Shown: positions 33,972-42,624, counted from the stretch's first letter. The stretch is DNA of 64,000 bases from Sporosarcina sp. ACRSL (GCF_022346605.1 NZ_JAKRNT010000013.1:49595-113594), one strand, 5' to 3'. Program-made: numbers and translations. The notes: generated by a model from the letters alone, not told the origin.

Positions 33972-36281
33972 CTACTCCTTTATATTTTCGGAAATTTTTA
34001 TTTTCCCAGCACCCGATGTTCCGATCATTGTTGCGATAAGTACCACGAAGATCATCAGCAATGGACTGAGCAGATAAGCGGTAAACGGATTGACCGTAAA
34101 GTTAAACGTAGATGCTCCAAACGAGGAGATCATCATACCTGCAAGCAGCTCACCAAGAGTGTTCGCGAGAAGTGTGCCAAGAATAATTCCGATAAGTAGT
34201 ACGAAAACCGAACGAGAAACATACTGCGTTTTAATATCCGAGTTTGTAAAACCGAGCGCTTTCAAGACGGCAATGGAATTTCTGTCTTTTGCAACAAGCA
34301 TTTTCATGAACAACAGTGTAACCAGCACCATAATAACTAGCGCAACTGCAACTGCGGCGTAGGAAGCCATTTCAACTGAACTTATTGTTGAACCGAGGGT
34401 CTGAGATACAAATTCATCAATGTTTGAGGTCTTCGCAAAATCAAATTTGTCCGCGTACTCTAAAACCTTACTTTCGACAAGAGATTCATCTGTAAGTTCA
34501 ACACTGACGATGCTCCACATGACGTCCGCTGAATTGTCGGAGAATACAGCCTTCGCAGTTTTTCCGCCGTTAGTAACATCGGAATATAGTCCGCTTACCG
34601 TGAGATCTTTCTCCTTCCCTTCAATCACCAGCGTAATGACATCGCCGACCTTTTTGTCCATTTCACTAGCGTTTAGTACCGAAAGAGCGATTTCGTTTTC
34701 TGAAGCAGGAGCACTTCCCTCAGAATACTCAATCGGAAATGCTGAATGGTCACCGAGTTCAACTTTGATATTTTCCTCTGACCCGTTACTCATTTTTACT
34801 TTGAATATCTTAGTTGTCATAACAGCATACTTTGAAACAGCACTATCGCTATCTATCGTCTTCACAATTTCATCGGTTTTATCAGAAACACTCGTTTGAA
34901 TACGTAAATCGTAGTTTCCGATTCCCATATATTGAATGAAGCTTTTTGAGGAAATGGTGTTGTACAGGTTCTGCGGAACAATCATGATAAATGCTGACAT
35001 TACCAGGACCACAAGCATTGTGGCGTATAGTTTTTTTCTTGCGAGAACATCTTTGATACCTAAAAATACATTCGTACTTAACAGTTTGTTTTTAAGTAAG
35101 GAGAAACGCTTAGCGCCAACTTTCTTTTCCTGAGAAGTACCAAAGCGTATAGCTTCCGCAGCAGAAATTTTCCGAAAGCGTTTCAGCACACCATTGACAT
35201 AGGCAATAATTGCAAGGAAAACAAGTAGTATACCGAAAATTCCTAAAGGCACAGCATAAGAAGAGTTTTCGCTTTCCCCCATATAAAGCCGTATATTTTC
35301 AAGAAGCTTGCTTTGGAACATAAGCGAGAGGATAAACCCAAGAATACTACCTGCCGCCGCAATCGCTGCATATTTTGCAAGATAAATCTTCTTTATGTCT
35401 GAAAGGCGAAGCCCTATTGCTTTCATAACACCAATTTCACGGTAGTCGTCCTCAATTTTCGCAAGGAGCGTAAAACGTATGCTCATAAATGCGATGGTAA
35501 CGACAAGTGCGCTAATTAGAAGAATCACTGCAACCATCATCCCGTCTGAAATGGCGTTCATCATTTTAAAAAGCGTATATGTAACTGTTGGTCCGTTTGC
35601 TTCAAGTCCCGCGGAAGCATAAGCTGTTTCAAATTCGCCAATCTTTGAGAAATCCTTTACTCTAAACTCTATTAGATATTCGATACTTCCAGAGTCTTTT
35701 AATTCAGCGAAATCATTGTCGCTTACAAGAAATCGCTTTGACGCCGAGAGTGAGGAATTCATAGTCGAATCACGGAGAAATCCCGCAACAGTAAATACCT
35801 TCCCGCTTATTATTGCCTTATCACCGACCTTTGTCGTGTTGTCCCTCATATATGCAATCGGAACATAAAGTTCGCCATCGGATACGTTATTGATGATGTC
35901 GCCGTTAAGATCAAGAAGATAATCGAATTTCTCGTTTTGTACGCTAAGGCCGTTATCCTGAACACTATTCGCAAGTGAATTATCGCCGAAAATAAACTCG
36001 GCGCCATCTATGCCTAGAAACTCAACCACCTGATATTCTTCGACGTTGTTATTTTGCTCTGCAAAAGATGCAAGTCGCTCAGTATCAATCTCACCCGAAT
36101 GCATCTGCATAAAATGTGGAGTTTTCGATTGCGTCATAAGCGTATCAATTGCACCCGAAAGATTAACGATGAGTATCGCTGCTAACGATACAAGCATTGC
36201 TGCAACAGCGACAAATATCGTTGTTGTCAATGTTATGGCTTTGCTCTTTAAAATGTCATTTCGAATTATTCTGCTATACAT
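33972..36281 (-). CDS. FtsX-family ABC transporter permease
   Basis: The 769-residue permease has an N-terminal membrane helix, a long extracellular MacB-PCD-like domain (about residues 45-240), and an FtsX core with three helices near 250-370. A second copy of this layout follows: helix near 420, extracellular region 440-640, FtsX core 650-760. Motifs include REIGVMKAIGLRLSDIKK and IAVLKALGFTNSDIKTQ. This double-FtsX arrangement is common in Firmicutes exporters. The start at 36281 (MYSRIIRN) follows GAGGTGG. The wording of the protein is somewhat clostridial, so horizontal origin is possible. Confidence 0.88.
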   Translation of the reverse strand: MYSRIIRNDILKSKAITLTTTIFVAVAAMLVSLAAILIVNLSGAIDTLMTQSKTPHFMQMHSGEIDTERLASFAEQNNNVEEYQVVEFLGIDGAEFIFGDNSLANSVQDNGLSVQNEKFDYLLDLNGDIINNVSDGELYVPIAYMRDNTTKVGDKAIISGKVFTVAGFLRDSTMNSSLSASKRFLVSDNDFAELKDSGSIEYLIEFRVKDFSKIGEFETAYASAGLEANGPTVTYTLFKMMNAISDGMMVAVILLISALVVTIAFMSIRFTLLAKIEDDYREIGVMKAIGLRLSDIKKIYLAKYAAIAAAGSILGFILSLMFQSKLLENIRLYMGESENSSYAVPLGIFGILLVFLAIIAYVNGVLKRFRKISAAEAIRFGTSQEKKVGAKRFSLLKNKLLSTNVFLGIKDVLARKKLYATMLVVLVMSAFIMIVPQNLYNTISSKSFIQYMGIGNYDLRIQTSVSDKTDEIVKTIDSDSAVSKYAVMTTKIFKVKMSNGSEENIKVELGDHSAFPIEYSEGSAPASENEIALSVLNASEMDKKVGDVITLVIEGKEKDLTVSGLYSDVTNGGKTAKAVFSDNSADVMWSIVSVELTDESLVESKVLEYADKFDFAKTSNIDEFVSQTLGSTISSVEMASYAAVAVALVIMVLVTLLFMKMLVAKDRNSIAVLKALGFTNSDIKTQYVSRSVFVLLIGIILGTLLANTLGELLAGMMISSFGASTFNFTVNPFTAYLLSPLLMIFVVLIATMIGTSGAGKIKISENIKE

Positions 36282-36304
36282 AAGCCACCTCATTTTTCAA
36301 TTTT

Positions 36305-36355
36305 TTACCCGTTAAGCCTCAAATGCTCCTTCAGTTCAATAAGTTCTTCTTTCAT
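36305..36355 (-). other. Short ORF fragment upstream of the ABC operon
   Basis: This open frame, MKEELIELKEHLRLNG, is 16 codons and could be a leader peptide or the remnant of a lost regulator. No ribosome site is visible. Confidence 0.15.
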
Positions 36356-36430
36356 AATTTAAACTTATCACTACAACAAAGATTTTTTATATGGCTCAAG
36401 TCTGAGATTTGGTACACCTTAAGAATGAAA

Positions 36431-36611
36431 TTATCTATTAATACAAGAGGCAGGAAATAATTCATTCCTCATAAACTCATCAACTGTAGAAATATCTATT
36501 ATAGACTCTGTTTCTGTTGCAAACACCACTCCGTTCACGCTTGTCATTAGTATTAGTATGGAGACTACTAACATTTTAAAGATGACTAATTGTTTTCTTA
36601 GCTAATGTCAT
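36431..36611 (-). pseudogene. Short secreted peptide gene, probably frameshifted or truncated
   Basis: The minus strand encodes MLVVSILILMTSVNGVVFA, a signal-peptide core, then TETESIIDISTVDEFMRNEL and FPASCINR, starting at 36574. An ATG at 36611 with AAAGGAAA upstream gives MTLAKK in another frame. Removing one A from AAGAAAAC joins them as a complete signal peptide with a basic n-region. It is either a decayed 59-residue secreted peptide gene or a 47-residue one starting at 36574. The rest of the 36282-36891 gap is AT-rich without other genes. Confidence 0.4.
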
Positions 36612-36794
36612 TTTCCTTTATCTACATATTTTTAGAAAGATCTTCTAATCTATTAAATATTATCATGTGTCACACCCCTAATTGTTAAGACCTTCTAAAT
36701 CTTAATAATTCTTTCACAATACTGTTTGCATCATGCATATGGAAAATTTTTAAGAACAAGAGAAAAGAGCGGTATTTTTCATTAAATAAGAAAT

Positions 36795-36829
36795 AGCCCT
36801 CGGAAATGGGTTCGCCGTTTCCGAGGGCT
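36795..36829 (-). terminator. Terminator downstream of SDR gene (CCCTCGGAAA type)
   Basis: AGCCCTCGGAAA and TTTCCGAGGGCT arms form a hairpin 60 bp past the SDR stop at 36892. The minus side is followed by ATTTCTTATTT. Confidence 0.7.
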
Positions 36830-36891
36830 TTCCTATTGAATTACTTTCGCCAAAAAGTCGTACAATCTACCTTATCCTTTGATTCATCATT

Positions 36892-37671
36892 TCATTTGCC
36901 TAAAAATCCACCTTCTGATCTAATAACTTGACCTGTTATCCACTCCGAATCATCACTGGCCAAGAATTTAATGAGCTTTGCAGCATCTGATGGGACTCCT
37001 ACCCTACCCATTGGGAAGAGAGTTGCCAAATGGGCTTTAACCTCTTCATTCATCCAACCCGTATCAGTAGGACCAGGATCAACAGAGTTGACTGTTATCC
37101 CTATAGGAGCAAGACCAACCGATAACGGCTCGGTGATTGCAATAATCGCACCCTTAGTGGCAATATAGGCTAGATTGTTAGGGTCTGGACCTTTAGAAAC
37201 AAGATTAATGATCCTTCCTCCTCTTTGTCCAGGAAAGGCTTTTTCGTATCGCTTTGCGAATTCTGTACTTAAAATAATTGTACCTATATTGTTTACTTGA
37301 TAATGTCGATCAAGAATATCTGTATTTAAACTTCTAAAGTTTGATGGTGACTCGTACGTTGCATTGTTTACGAGAATTGTGGGAGTGCCCATCATTTTCT
37401 CTACTTCGTTTAGTAGGTTAACTGGTGAACCAGGGTGTGATAAATCCAACTCAATATGAAAACATTTAACACCTAATTTACTTATTCTATTTGCTAAAAA
37501 AGCTGGGAATTCTTTTTCAATTCCATTGCCTTCATTCTCATCGAATGGACTCCAATGGGTAAAGAATATATCTGCACCAGCCTCTGCCAAGAACAAACAA
37601 ATCGCCGCTCCAATGCCATTGGCTCGACTAGCTCCAGTCACAATTGCTATTTTACCTTTGAGATTTGTCAT
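36892..37671 (-). CDS. SDR-family oxidoreductase (FabG-like)
   Basis: The 259-residue short-chain dehydrogenase has TGASRANGIGAAI near residue 12, NNAT near 92, catalytic serine in NLVSKGP, YIATKGA (Tyr/Lys) near 158, and the C-terminal WITGQVIRSEGGFLG. The cofactor loop TGASRANGIG has an insertion compared with the usual TGxxxGIG, as in a Bacillus/Listeria subgroup annotated as 3-ketoacyl-ACP reductase homologues. GGAGGGG sets the ATG at 37671. The substrate is unknown. Confidence 0.87.
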   Translation of the reverse strand: MTNLKGKIAIVTGASRANGIGAAICLFLAEAGADIFFTHWSPFDENEGNGIEKEFPAFLANRISKLGVKCFHIELDLSHPGSPVNLLNEVEKMMGTPTILVNNATYESPSNFRSLNTDILDRHYQVNNIGTIILSTEFAKRYEKAFPGQRGGRIINLVSKGPDPNNLAYIATKGAIIAITEPLSVGLAPIGITVNSVDPGPTDTGWMNEEVKAHLATLFPMGRVGVPSDAAKLIKFLASDDSEWITGQVIRSEGGFLGK

Positions 37672-37884
37672 AATAACCCCTCCAATATATATAGTAATAC
37701 AGACATTTTTACTAATTAGAGAGTTGCCATAACAAATTCTCCTTTCTACACTTGTTTTAAACTTCATACCTTTCCATCAGGTATACGGCATAAAGAAAAT
37801 ATTACCTTTAACAATCATACTGAAAAGTAACGAACTTCACAAAATTTTCTTTTGAAAGTAAGTACTCCCCATCTAAATTGGTTA

Positions 37885-37905
37885 TACAGGCACCGTAAAG
37901 ATTCA
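37885..37905. repeat. Partial GGTGCC-family right end with GTAAAGATTC
   Basis: ACAGGCACCGTAAAGATTCAAAAAA matches the sequence at 40956-40981 except at one base, and its left part is the right terminal repeat of the GGTGCC elements. Both copies lie beside a terminator hairpin. Confidence 0.65.
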
Positions 37906-37908
37906 AAA

Positions 37909-37938
37909 AACCCTCAGTCGAATTCTCGACCGAGGGTT
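37909..37938 (-). terminator. Terminator of the 39-residue gene
   Basis: AACCCTCGGTCGAGAATTCGACTGAGGGTT (minus strand, arms only ~12 bp) is followed by TTTTTTG. Confidence 0.85.
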
Positions 37939-37951
37939 CATCCGTCCATGA

Positions 37952-38071
37952 TCAGCGTGTGTAGGAAAGGACTGCATTGTGGAAGTTGCAAAGTGCTTTG
38001 ACTGCCTCAGCTTTTGTTGCGTACTCAAAAATCCGGAAGCTTTTCTTTTCAAACACGGTTAGTACCCACAT
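37952..38071 (-). CDS. Small conserved-looking protein, 39 residues
   Basis: ATG at 38071 with AAAAAGGAGAATG upstream encodes MWVLTVFEKKSFRIFEYATK, then AEAVKALCNFHNAVLSYTR. It looks like a small beta-beta-alpha protein, and similar MWVxTVY/F proteins occur in Bacillales, as far as I recall, without known function. A strong terminator follows immediately. It is too short for most automatic gene calls. Confidence 0.65.
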   Translation of the reverse strand: MWVLTVFEKKSFRIFEYATKAEAVKALCNFHNAVLSYTR

Positions 38072-38312
38072 GGTGCATTCTCCTTTTTACTTGGTATAGT
38101 CTAGCAAAACGCCTTTCTTGATTCTCATTTTACGCCGATTCCACAAAAACAAAAGATGCTTGTGCAGCCTTTCACAAATCATTCAAAGTCAAAGCGCTTA
38201 CATATGGAAACTTTGTGAAAAGTGAAGAAATTATGTCCGAATGCGTCAGCATAATTGGCTTTTTGCAGGGGATAACAATAGGGAAGCATTGTTACAAAAA
38301 GGGGAATACACA

Positions 38313-39249
38313 TTGAAGAAACACCATTTCATCCTATTGATAGGGTTATTTTGTTTGTCACCCATATTTGTAAGCGCACATGTTAAATGGTTTACGGAGT
38401 TGGAGCCTGAGAAAGTCCCTATTGAACAAATTCTCTCCGTACCATTCATCGTTCTATCCTTACTCATTGCTGTTTTCTTAGCCGTACTATCTCAATTCAT
38501 ACCGCATTTGATGAAAATTCCCGGGGTCGCAACGATTGATAAGAAATTGGATGTTACCGGAAGTACTCAACTTATATAATGAAGTACGGTACAGCTGCCT
38601 CTTTGATATTACAAGTACTGAATGGAACAATGTTTGCACCTGAGTTCACGATTCACAATGGCTGGCAAACGGTTGTGATGTGGGCGATTATTGTTTTACT
38701 GTTAATACCGCATCATTATGCAACAAAAATAGCTGCCATCATCATGCTTGGTTTATTTTTTTACATTTGGAGTTTTTGGTGGGAAAAACAAAATGGGAGA
38801 CGGCAGGGTTTCCAATTCTTTACCTCGGAACAGGTTTAAGTTTATGTTGGGTTGCGGTAGAAAAATGGGTGTATCCTTTTATGACGACCGATATTATTCA
38901 GCGCCATAACGTCCCCACTTTCGGCTTCCCACCGGACCTATTTGTTGTGCTCTCCGCATTTATTGAATTCGTCGTTGGTTACTTATTAGTCGTTGGGATT
39001 CTTAACGGTTTATTAGCCGTTGTTGTAACAATGTTATTTATTCTTACGACGACCATCTTTGGCTACACCGAAGTCGTCGGACATGGGATCATTCATATTG
39101 TGTTACTCATCTTTATTATCGAAGGAATTTCCTTTTACAATCCTCCAGTTAAAATGCATAAGACTCGATTGGACCAAATGATATTTGTCTTCCTGAACTT
39201 TTTATTTGTGCTCAGTACATTTTTATTGATTTATTACCGATTTGCTTAA
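38313..39249 (+). pseudogene. DoxX-like membrane protein with two frameshifts
   Basis: Three successive frames encode one polytopic protein. Frame one starts at a TTG (38313, after AAAAAGGGG) with a signal-like MKKHHFILLIGLFCLSPIFVSAHVKWFTELEPEKV and runs to 38579. Frame two (38579 to about 38795) continues KYGTAASLILQVLNGTMFAPE. Frame three (about 38790-39249) continues KTKWETAGFPILYLGTGLSLCWVAVEKWVYPF and VGHGIIHIVLLIFIIEG. An extra base at about 38575 and a sixth A at about 38785 would restore a ~312-residue gene. Either the gene has decayed or the assembly has homopolymer errors. The DoxX-like label is tentative. Confidence 0.75.
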
Positions 39250-39252
39250 GCA

Positions 39253-39287
39253 ACAAAAAAAGGAGACACATGTGAATTGTTTCTCCC
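39253..39287 (-). terminator. Apparent original aspA terminator
   Basis: On the minus strand GGAGA and TCTCC pair around a 15-base loop and are followed by seven T. It lies beyond the distal copy of the aspA 3' end. Confidence 0.6.
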
Positions 39288-39295
39288 TCTCTTAC

Positions 39296-39425
39296 ATTAA
39301 TAATGTGCGACGCCTTCCCTTTTCATCTCAGTCATTTGGTAAGGGTCCAGCAATGTGTTTAATTCGTCATCAGTCAATACTTTGTACTGCAGGCAGAGCT
39401 CTTTAATCGGTACGCCTGTTTCAAA
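39296..39425 (-). pseudogene. Duplicate of the aspA 3' end (C-terminal ~43 codons)
   Basis: 130 bp are identical by eye to 41036-41165, encoding the AspA tail FETGVPIKELCLQYKV ... REGVAHY and its TAA stop. It has no start of its own. Upstream (39426-39470) it is open in frame for about 14 codons. It is adjacent to a hairpin with a T tract. Confidence 0.88.
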
Positions 39426-39773
39426 GGATGGTATCTCTGGAATTCGTTGATTTTCTAAATTCCCCTATAATAAAGTCTACGTATGTAACACCATTGTAAC
39501 ATTTGTAACAACAGAAGCAGGTAACAAAAAGAACATATCAATTCTAATACTATTCACGAGCGATTTTATCACAATCTGAGAAAGAGTAAACCTTAGGGAC
39601 TTATTAAGTTTCACAAAGGTAACTAGGTACTTTCACGTATGTTTAATAGCTATAAATAACCGTGTGTAAGGTAGTTAAACATCCTAGTATGTAATGTGTT
39701 TTTAATCCCAAAGCAATAGAAACACAGTGAATTATCAGTATAATTATAACTATCTTACATCCGGAAAGAGGGA
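39426..39773. other. AT-rich gap in the island between aspA 3' copies
   Basis: No gene is visible here. The sequence is AT-rich, with GTAACA-type short repeats near 39487-39525 and a likely promoter for the methyltransferase before 39774. It has no similarity that I can see to the flanking chromosome. Confidence 0.5.
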
Positions 39774-40487
39774 ATGGATTTGAAAGAAGTAATTAATAGC
39801 TATGAAGATTTATTGGTGATGTTAGATTCTTTATTACGTGAACCAACTAATTTTTGGGATGATTTTTATTCTAACCGTGAAAAATGCATTCCTTTTTTCG
39901 CCAATAAACCCGACGAAAATTTAGTTGGATATTTCGATACTATACTTAAAGGAACTATTGGAAAAGCTCTTGAACTCGGTTGTGGTCCAGGTAGGAATGC
40001 AATTTACCTAGCTCAAAAAGGATATACAGTTGATGCAGTAGATTTATCTGAACAGTCAATACAATGGGCTACTGAACGAGCGAAAGAAAGGAATGTAAAG
40101 GTAAACTTTATACAAAATAATATTTTTGATATCCAATTTGAAGAAGGTTCATACGATATTGTCTATGACTCAGGTTGTTTTCATCATATTGCTCCTCATC
40201 GAAGAATGAGTTACATTAATTTGCTACAAAAGGCATTAAAGCCAGGTGGTTTCTTTGCTATCACTTGCTTTGTTCAAGGTGGAGAATTAGGCGGAACAGA
40301 CATATCAGATTGGGAAGTTTACAGATTACGAAGTCTTCAAGGAGGCTTAGGCTTTACTGAAGAAAGACTAAGAACCATCTATAAAGACTTTGAAGAAATA
40401 GAAATACGTAAAATGAAAGAAGTAGAACAAACAAGTGAAGTATTTGGTGTTTCCGCATTATGGACGGCTTTATTCAGAAGAAAATGA
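39774..40487 (+). CDS. Class I SAM-dependent methyltransferase
   Basis: The 237-residue protein has the SAM-binding motif ALELGCGPGRNAIYLAQKG near residues 64-82, acidic VDAVDLSEQSI, FDIQFEEGSYDIVYDSGCFHHI (motif IV) and LLQKALKPGGFFAI. This is a Methyltransf_11/25-type small-molecule methylase, possibly tellurite/thiol-like by its FHHIAPHRR, but the substrate is unknown. The start may be the ATG at 39774 or, with better spacing from AGAGGG, a TTG at 39780. It is more AT-rich than its neighbours and lies inside the island flanked by aspA 3' copies. Confidence 0.85.
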   Translation: MDLKEVINSYEDLLVMLDSLLREPTNFWDDFYSNREKCIPFFANKPDENLVGYFDTILKGTIGKALELGCGPGRNAIYLAQKGYTVDAVDLSEQSIQWATERAKERNVKVNFIQNNIFDIQFEEGSYDIVYDSGCFHHIAPHRRMSYINLLQKALKPGGFFAITCFVQGGELGGTDISDWEVYRLRSLQGGLGFTEERLRTIYKDFEEIEIRKMKEVEQTSEVFGVSALWTALFRRK

Positions 40488-40565
40488 TGGCTTCTAATCG
40501 AACATGGCTACGATTGGGTCTTCTCATGCTTTCTATGCAATTAAGTTCAACATTGATTGTAAAAT

Positions 40566-40598
40566 GCCCTCGGAAACTGAATTAACGAGGGCTTTTTT
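40566..40598 (+). terminator. Terminator of methyltransferase gene (CCCTCGGAAA type)
   Basis: GCCCTCG pairs with CGAGGGC, followed by six T. Confidence 0.82.
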
Positions 40599-40615
40599 AC
40601 TAGCAAATGAAAGAT

Positions 40616-40861
40616 TCATTTATTTTTTCCAAGCTTCTCATTACCACGTTTAAAATTGCCCGTTATTTTCGCTAACAATAACTGTACTTCAGTTAGATTA
40701 TCTTCTACACCTCTAATCCTTTCTATAAGACGATCAGCTTCCGTCCCCTTTACAATTTTAATTTGTTTGCCTTCGTAACTGATCATAACTGTCCCTTTTT
40801 TCGTTATTTGATAGGTAAATGGTTCCTCGCCTAATCGGTTTCGTTTATCTATCCTACTCAC
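40616..40861 (-). CDS. Hypothetical protein, 81 residues
   Basis: I do not recognise this protein. Residues 14-40 form a small beta unit (EEPFTYQITKKGTVMISYEGKQIKIVKG), then comes an amphipathic helix ADRLIERIRGVEDNLTEVQLLLAKITGNF with a basic C-terminus. GGGGGAGAGC precedes the ATG at 40861. The product is probably cytoplasmic. It is convergent with the methyltransferase and lies in the same island. Confidence 0.68.
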   Translation of the reverse strand: MSRIDKRNRLGEEPFTYQITKKGTVMISYEGKQIKIVKGTEADRLIERIRGVEDNLTEVQLLLAKITGNFKRGNEKLGKNK

Positions 40862-40944
40862 AATGCTCTCCCCCTAATGGTAACTTGCGTATTCCCGATC
40901 ATTCACCTCTACAATACCCAGAAATTGGTTCCCACGCAAGACTA

Positions 40945-40981
40945 CTAGCGTTGCACAGGCACCGTAAAGATTCTAAAAATA
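40945..40981. repeat. Partial GGTGCC-family right end (ACTAGCGT + TGCACAGGCACC)
   Basis: A perfect right terminal repeat TGCACAGGCACC (40953-40964) is preceded by ACTAGCGT and followed by GTAAAGATTC. ACTAGCGTTGCA also occurs at 63880-63891 beside copy 4, and CACCGTAAAGATTC at 37891. No matching left end is present nearby. Confidence 0.7.
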
Positions 40982-40985
40982 TGAA

Positions 40986-41012
40986 AAAGCCAATCAAACG
41001 TAGATTGGCTTT
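40986..41012. terminator. Hairpin terminator after proximal aspA end
   Basis: AAAGCCAATC and GATTGGCTTT arms flank a short loop. They match the internal hairpin of the GGTGCC elements. On the minus strand a TTTTTC tract follows, so it can terminate aspA. Confidence 0.72.
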
Positions 41013-41036
41013 TCTCTTGCTTCCTATGCAATAAAA

Positions 41037-42452
41037 TTAATAATGTGCGACGCCTTCCCTTTTCATCTCAGTCATTTGGTAAGGGTCCAGCAATGTGTTT
41101 AATTCGTCATCAGTCAATACTTTGTACTGCAGGCAGAGCTCTTTAATCGGTACGCCTGTTTCAAAAGATTCGACAGCTATTTTCGATGACATTTCATAGC
41201 CGATATATGGCGTTAGCGCAGTGATTGTGCCGATGCTTCGTTCCACATATTCCTGCATTTGCTCAACGTTCGCCGTTATGCCGCTAATACAATATTTGCG
41301 GAACACTTCGATGCCATTGTTCAAGACGGTTAACGATTGCAATAAATTATAGACTAGGACTGGCTCCATGACATTTAATTCGAATTGTCCGGCTTCTGAA
41401 GCAAGGCTGATTGTATGATCATTGCCGATTACTTGGAAGGCGATTTGATTCATTACTTCTGCCATGACCGGATTCACTTTCCCAGGCATGATGGATGAAC
41501 CTGGCTGCCTTGCAGGAAGGTTGATTTCGTTCAAACCGGCTCGCGGGCCCGACGCCATCAGTCGTAAATCGTTAGACATCTTTGAGAGATTGATCGCGCA
41601 AATCTTCATAGCGGAAGACAGTTCTGTGTACACATCGGTGTTCTGTGTTGAATCCACTAGGTTAGCAGCAGATTGAAGTGGCAAGCCACTGATTTCGCGA
41701 AGATTCTCTACGACTGCTTGAATGTATTGAGCATTTGCATTGAGGCCGGTTCCAATGGCAGTAGCCCCTATATTCACTTCAGATAGAGGAACTCTTGTCC
41801 GACCGATTCGTTCGATATCGCGTTCGATGACACTGCGGTACGCGCTGAATTCTTGTCCAAGTCTAATCGGAACAGCGTCTTGCAAATGTGTTCTTCCCAT
41901 CTTGATAACCCCGTCGAATTCCTGTTCCTTTGCCTTCAACTCATCTACAAATTGCCCCATCGTTTCGAGCAGCTGGTTGACCAATTGTTGTGTTGCTATT
42001 TTAATCGCAGTTGGGAATGCATCATTTGTCGACTGGGACATGTTCACGTGGTTATTCGGGCTAACGAAAGCATAGTCACCTTTTTCACGCCCCAAAATCT
42101 CAAGTGCGCGGTTTGCAATCACTTCATTCGCATTCATGTTGAATGAAGTACCCGCTCCCCCTTGAATCGGATCGACGATGAAATGATCTGTCAATCTTCC
42201 TTCGATCACTTCTTCAGCAGCTTCAACAATAGCAACTCCTACATCTTTCGGCATGTCATTCACAAGCACATTCGAAATGGCTGCAGCTTTTTTCACAATA
42301 CCAATTGCGCGGACTAGCTCCGGATGCATACGTTCTTTCGTGATCGGGAAGTTTTCGGTCGCCCGTATCGTTTGAATCCCATAATACGCATGATTGGGAA
42401 CTTCTTTCTCCCCTAAGAAATCCTTCTCGATTCTTCCTGATAGCAAACTCAT
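41037..42452 (-). CDS. aspA: Aspartate ammonia-lyase
   Basis: The 471-residue enzyme converts aspartate to fumarate and ammonia. It belongs to the fumarase/aspartase superfamily, with QGGAGTSFNMNANEVIANRA near 95, NNHVNMSQSTNDAFPT near 136, GRTHLQDAVPIRLGQEF near 180 and the signature GSSIMPGKVNP near 315. I chose the ATG at 42452 (MSLLSGRIEKD) after AGAGGA; an earlier ATG at 42470 is possible. Its last 130 bp are duplicated at 39296-39425 and a 1.6-kb island separates the copies. Fumarase activity is a less likely alternative. Confidence 0.92.
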   Translation of the reverse strand: MSLLSGRIEKDFLGEKEVPNHAYYGIQTIRATENFPITKERMHPELVRAIGIVKKAAAISNVLVNDMPKDVGVAIVEAAEEVIEGRLTDHFIVDPIQGGAGTSFNMNANEVIANRALEILGREKGDYAFVSPNNHVNMSQSTNDAFPTAIKIATQQLVNQLLETMGQFVDELKAKEQEFDGVIKMGRTHLQDAVPIRLGQEFSAYRSVIERDIERIGRTRVPLSEVNIGATAIGTGLNANAQYIQAVVENLREISGLPLQSAANLVDSTQNTDVYTELSSAMKICAINLSKMSNDLRLMASGPRAGLNEINLPARQPGSSIMPGKVNPVMAEVMNQIAFQVIGNDHTISLASEAGQFELNVMEPVLVYNLLQSLTVLNNGIEVFRKYCISGITANVEQMQEYVERSIGTITALTPYIGYEMSSKIAVESFETGVPIKELCLQYKVLTDDELNTLLDPYQMTEMKREGVAHY

Positions 42453-42624
42453 TTGACCGTTTCCTCTCATTATGTAATCGCCCAAAAAAGGCATATTTTA
42501 AACAAGTTCCAAGCAGTTTTATTGCTGCCCGGCATCACTTACATAGTACGCCTTTTAGGAGAGGAAAGCTATCGTTTTTTAAGGATAGTTCGAGATACTT
42601 AGGAAAAATATTCAAAAATATCTA

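Noticed and set aside
39774..40861. Restriction-modification or defence island
   Set aside because: The methyltransferase lacks DNA-methylase motifs (DPPY/NPPY or PCQ) and no nuclease is adjacent, so a small-molecule methylase is likelier.
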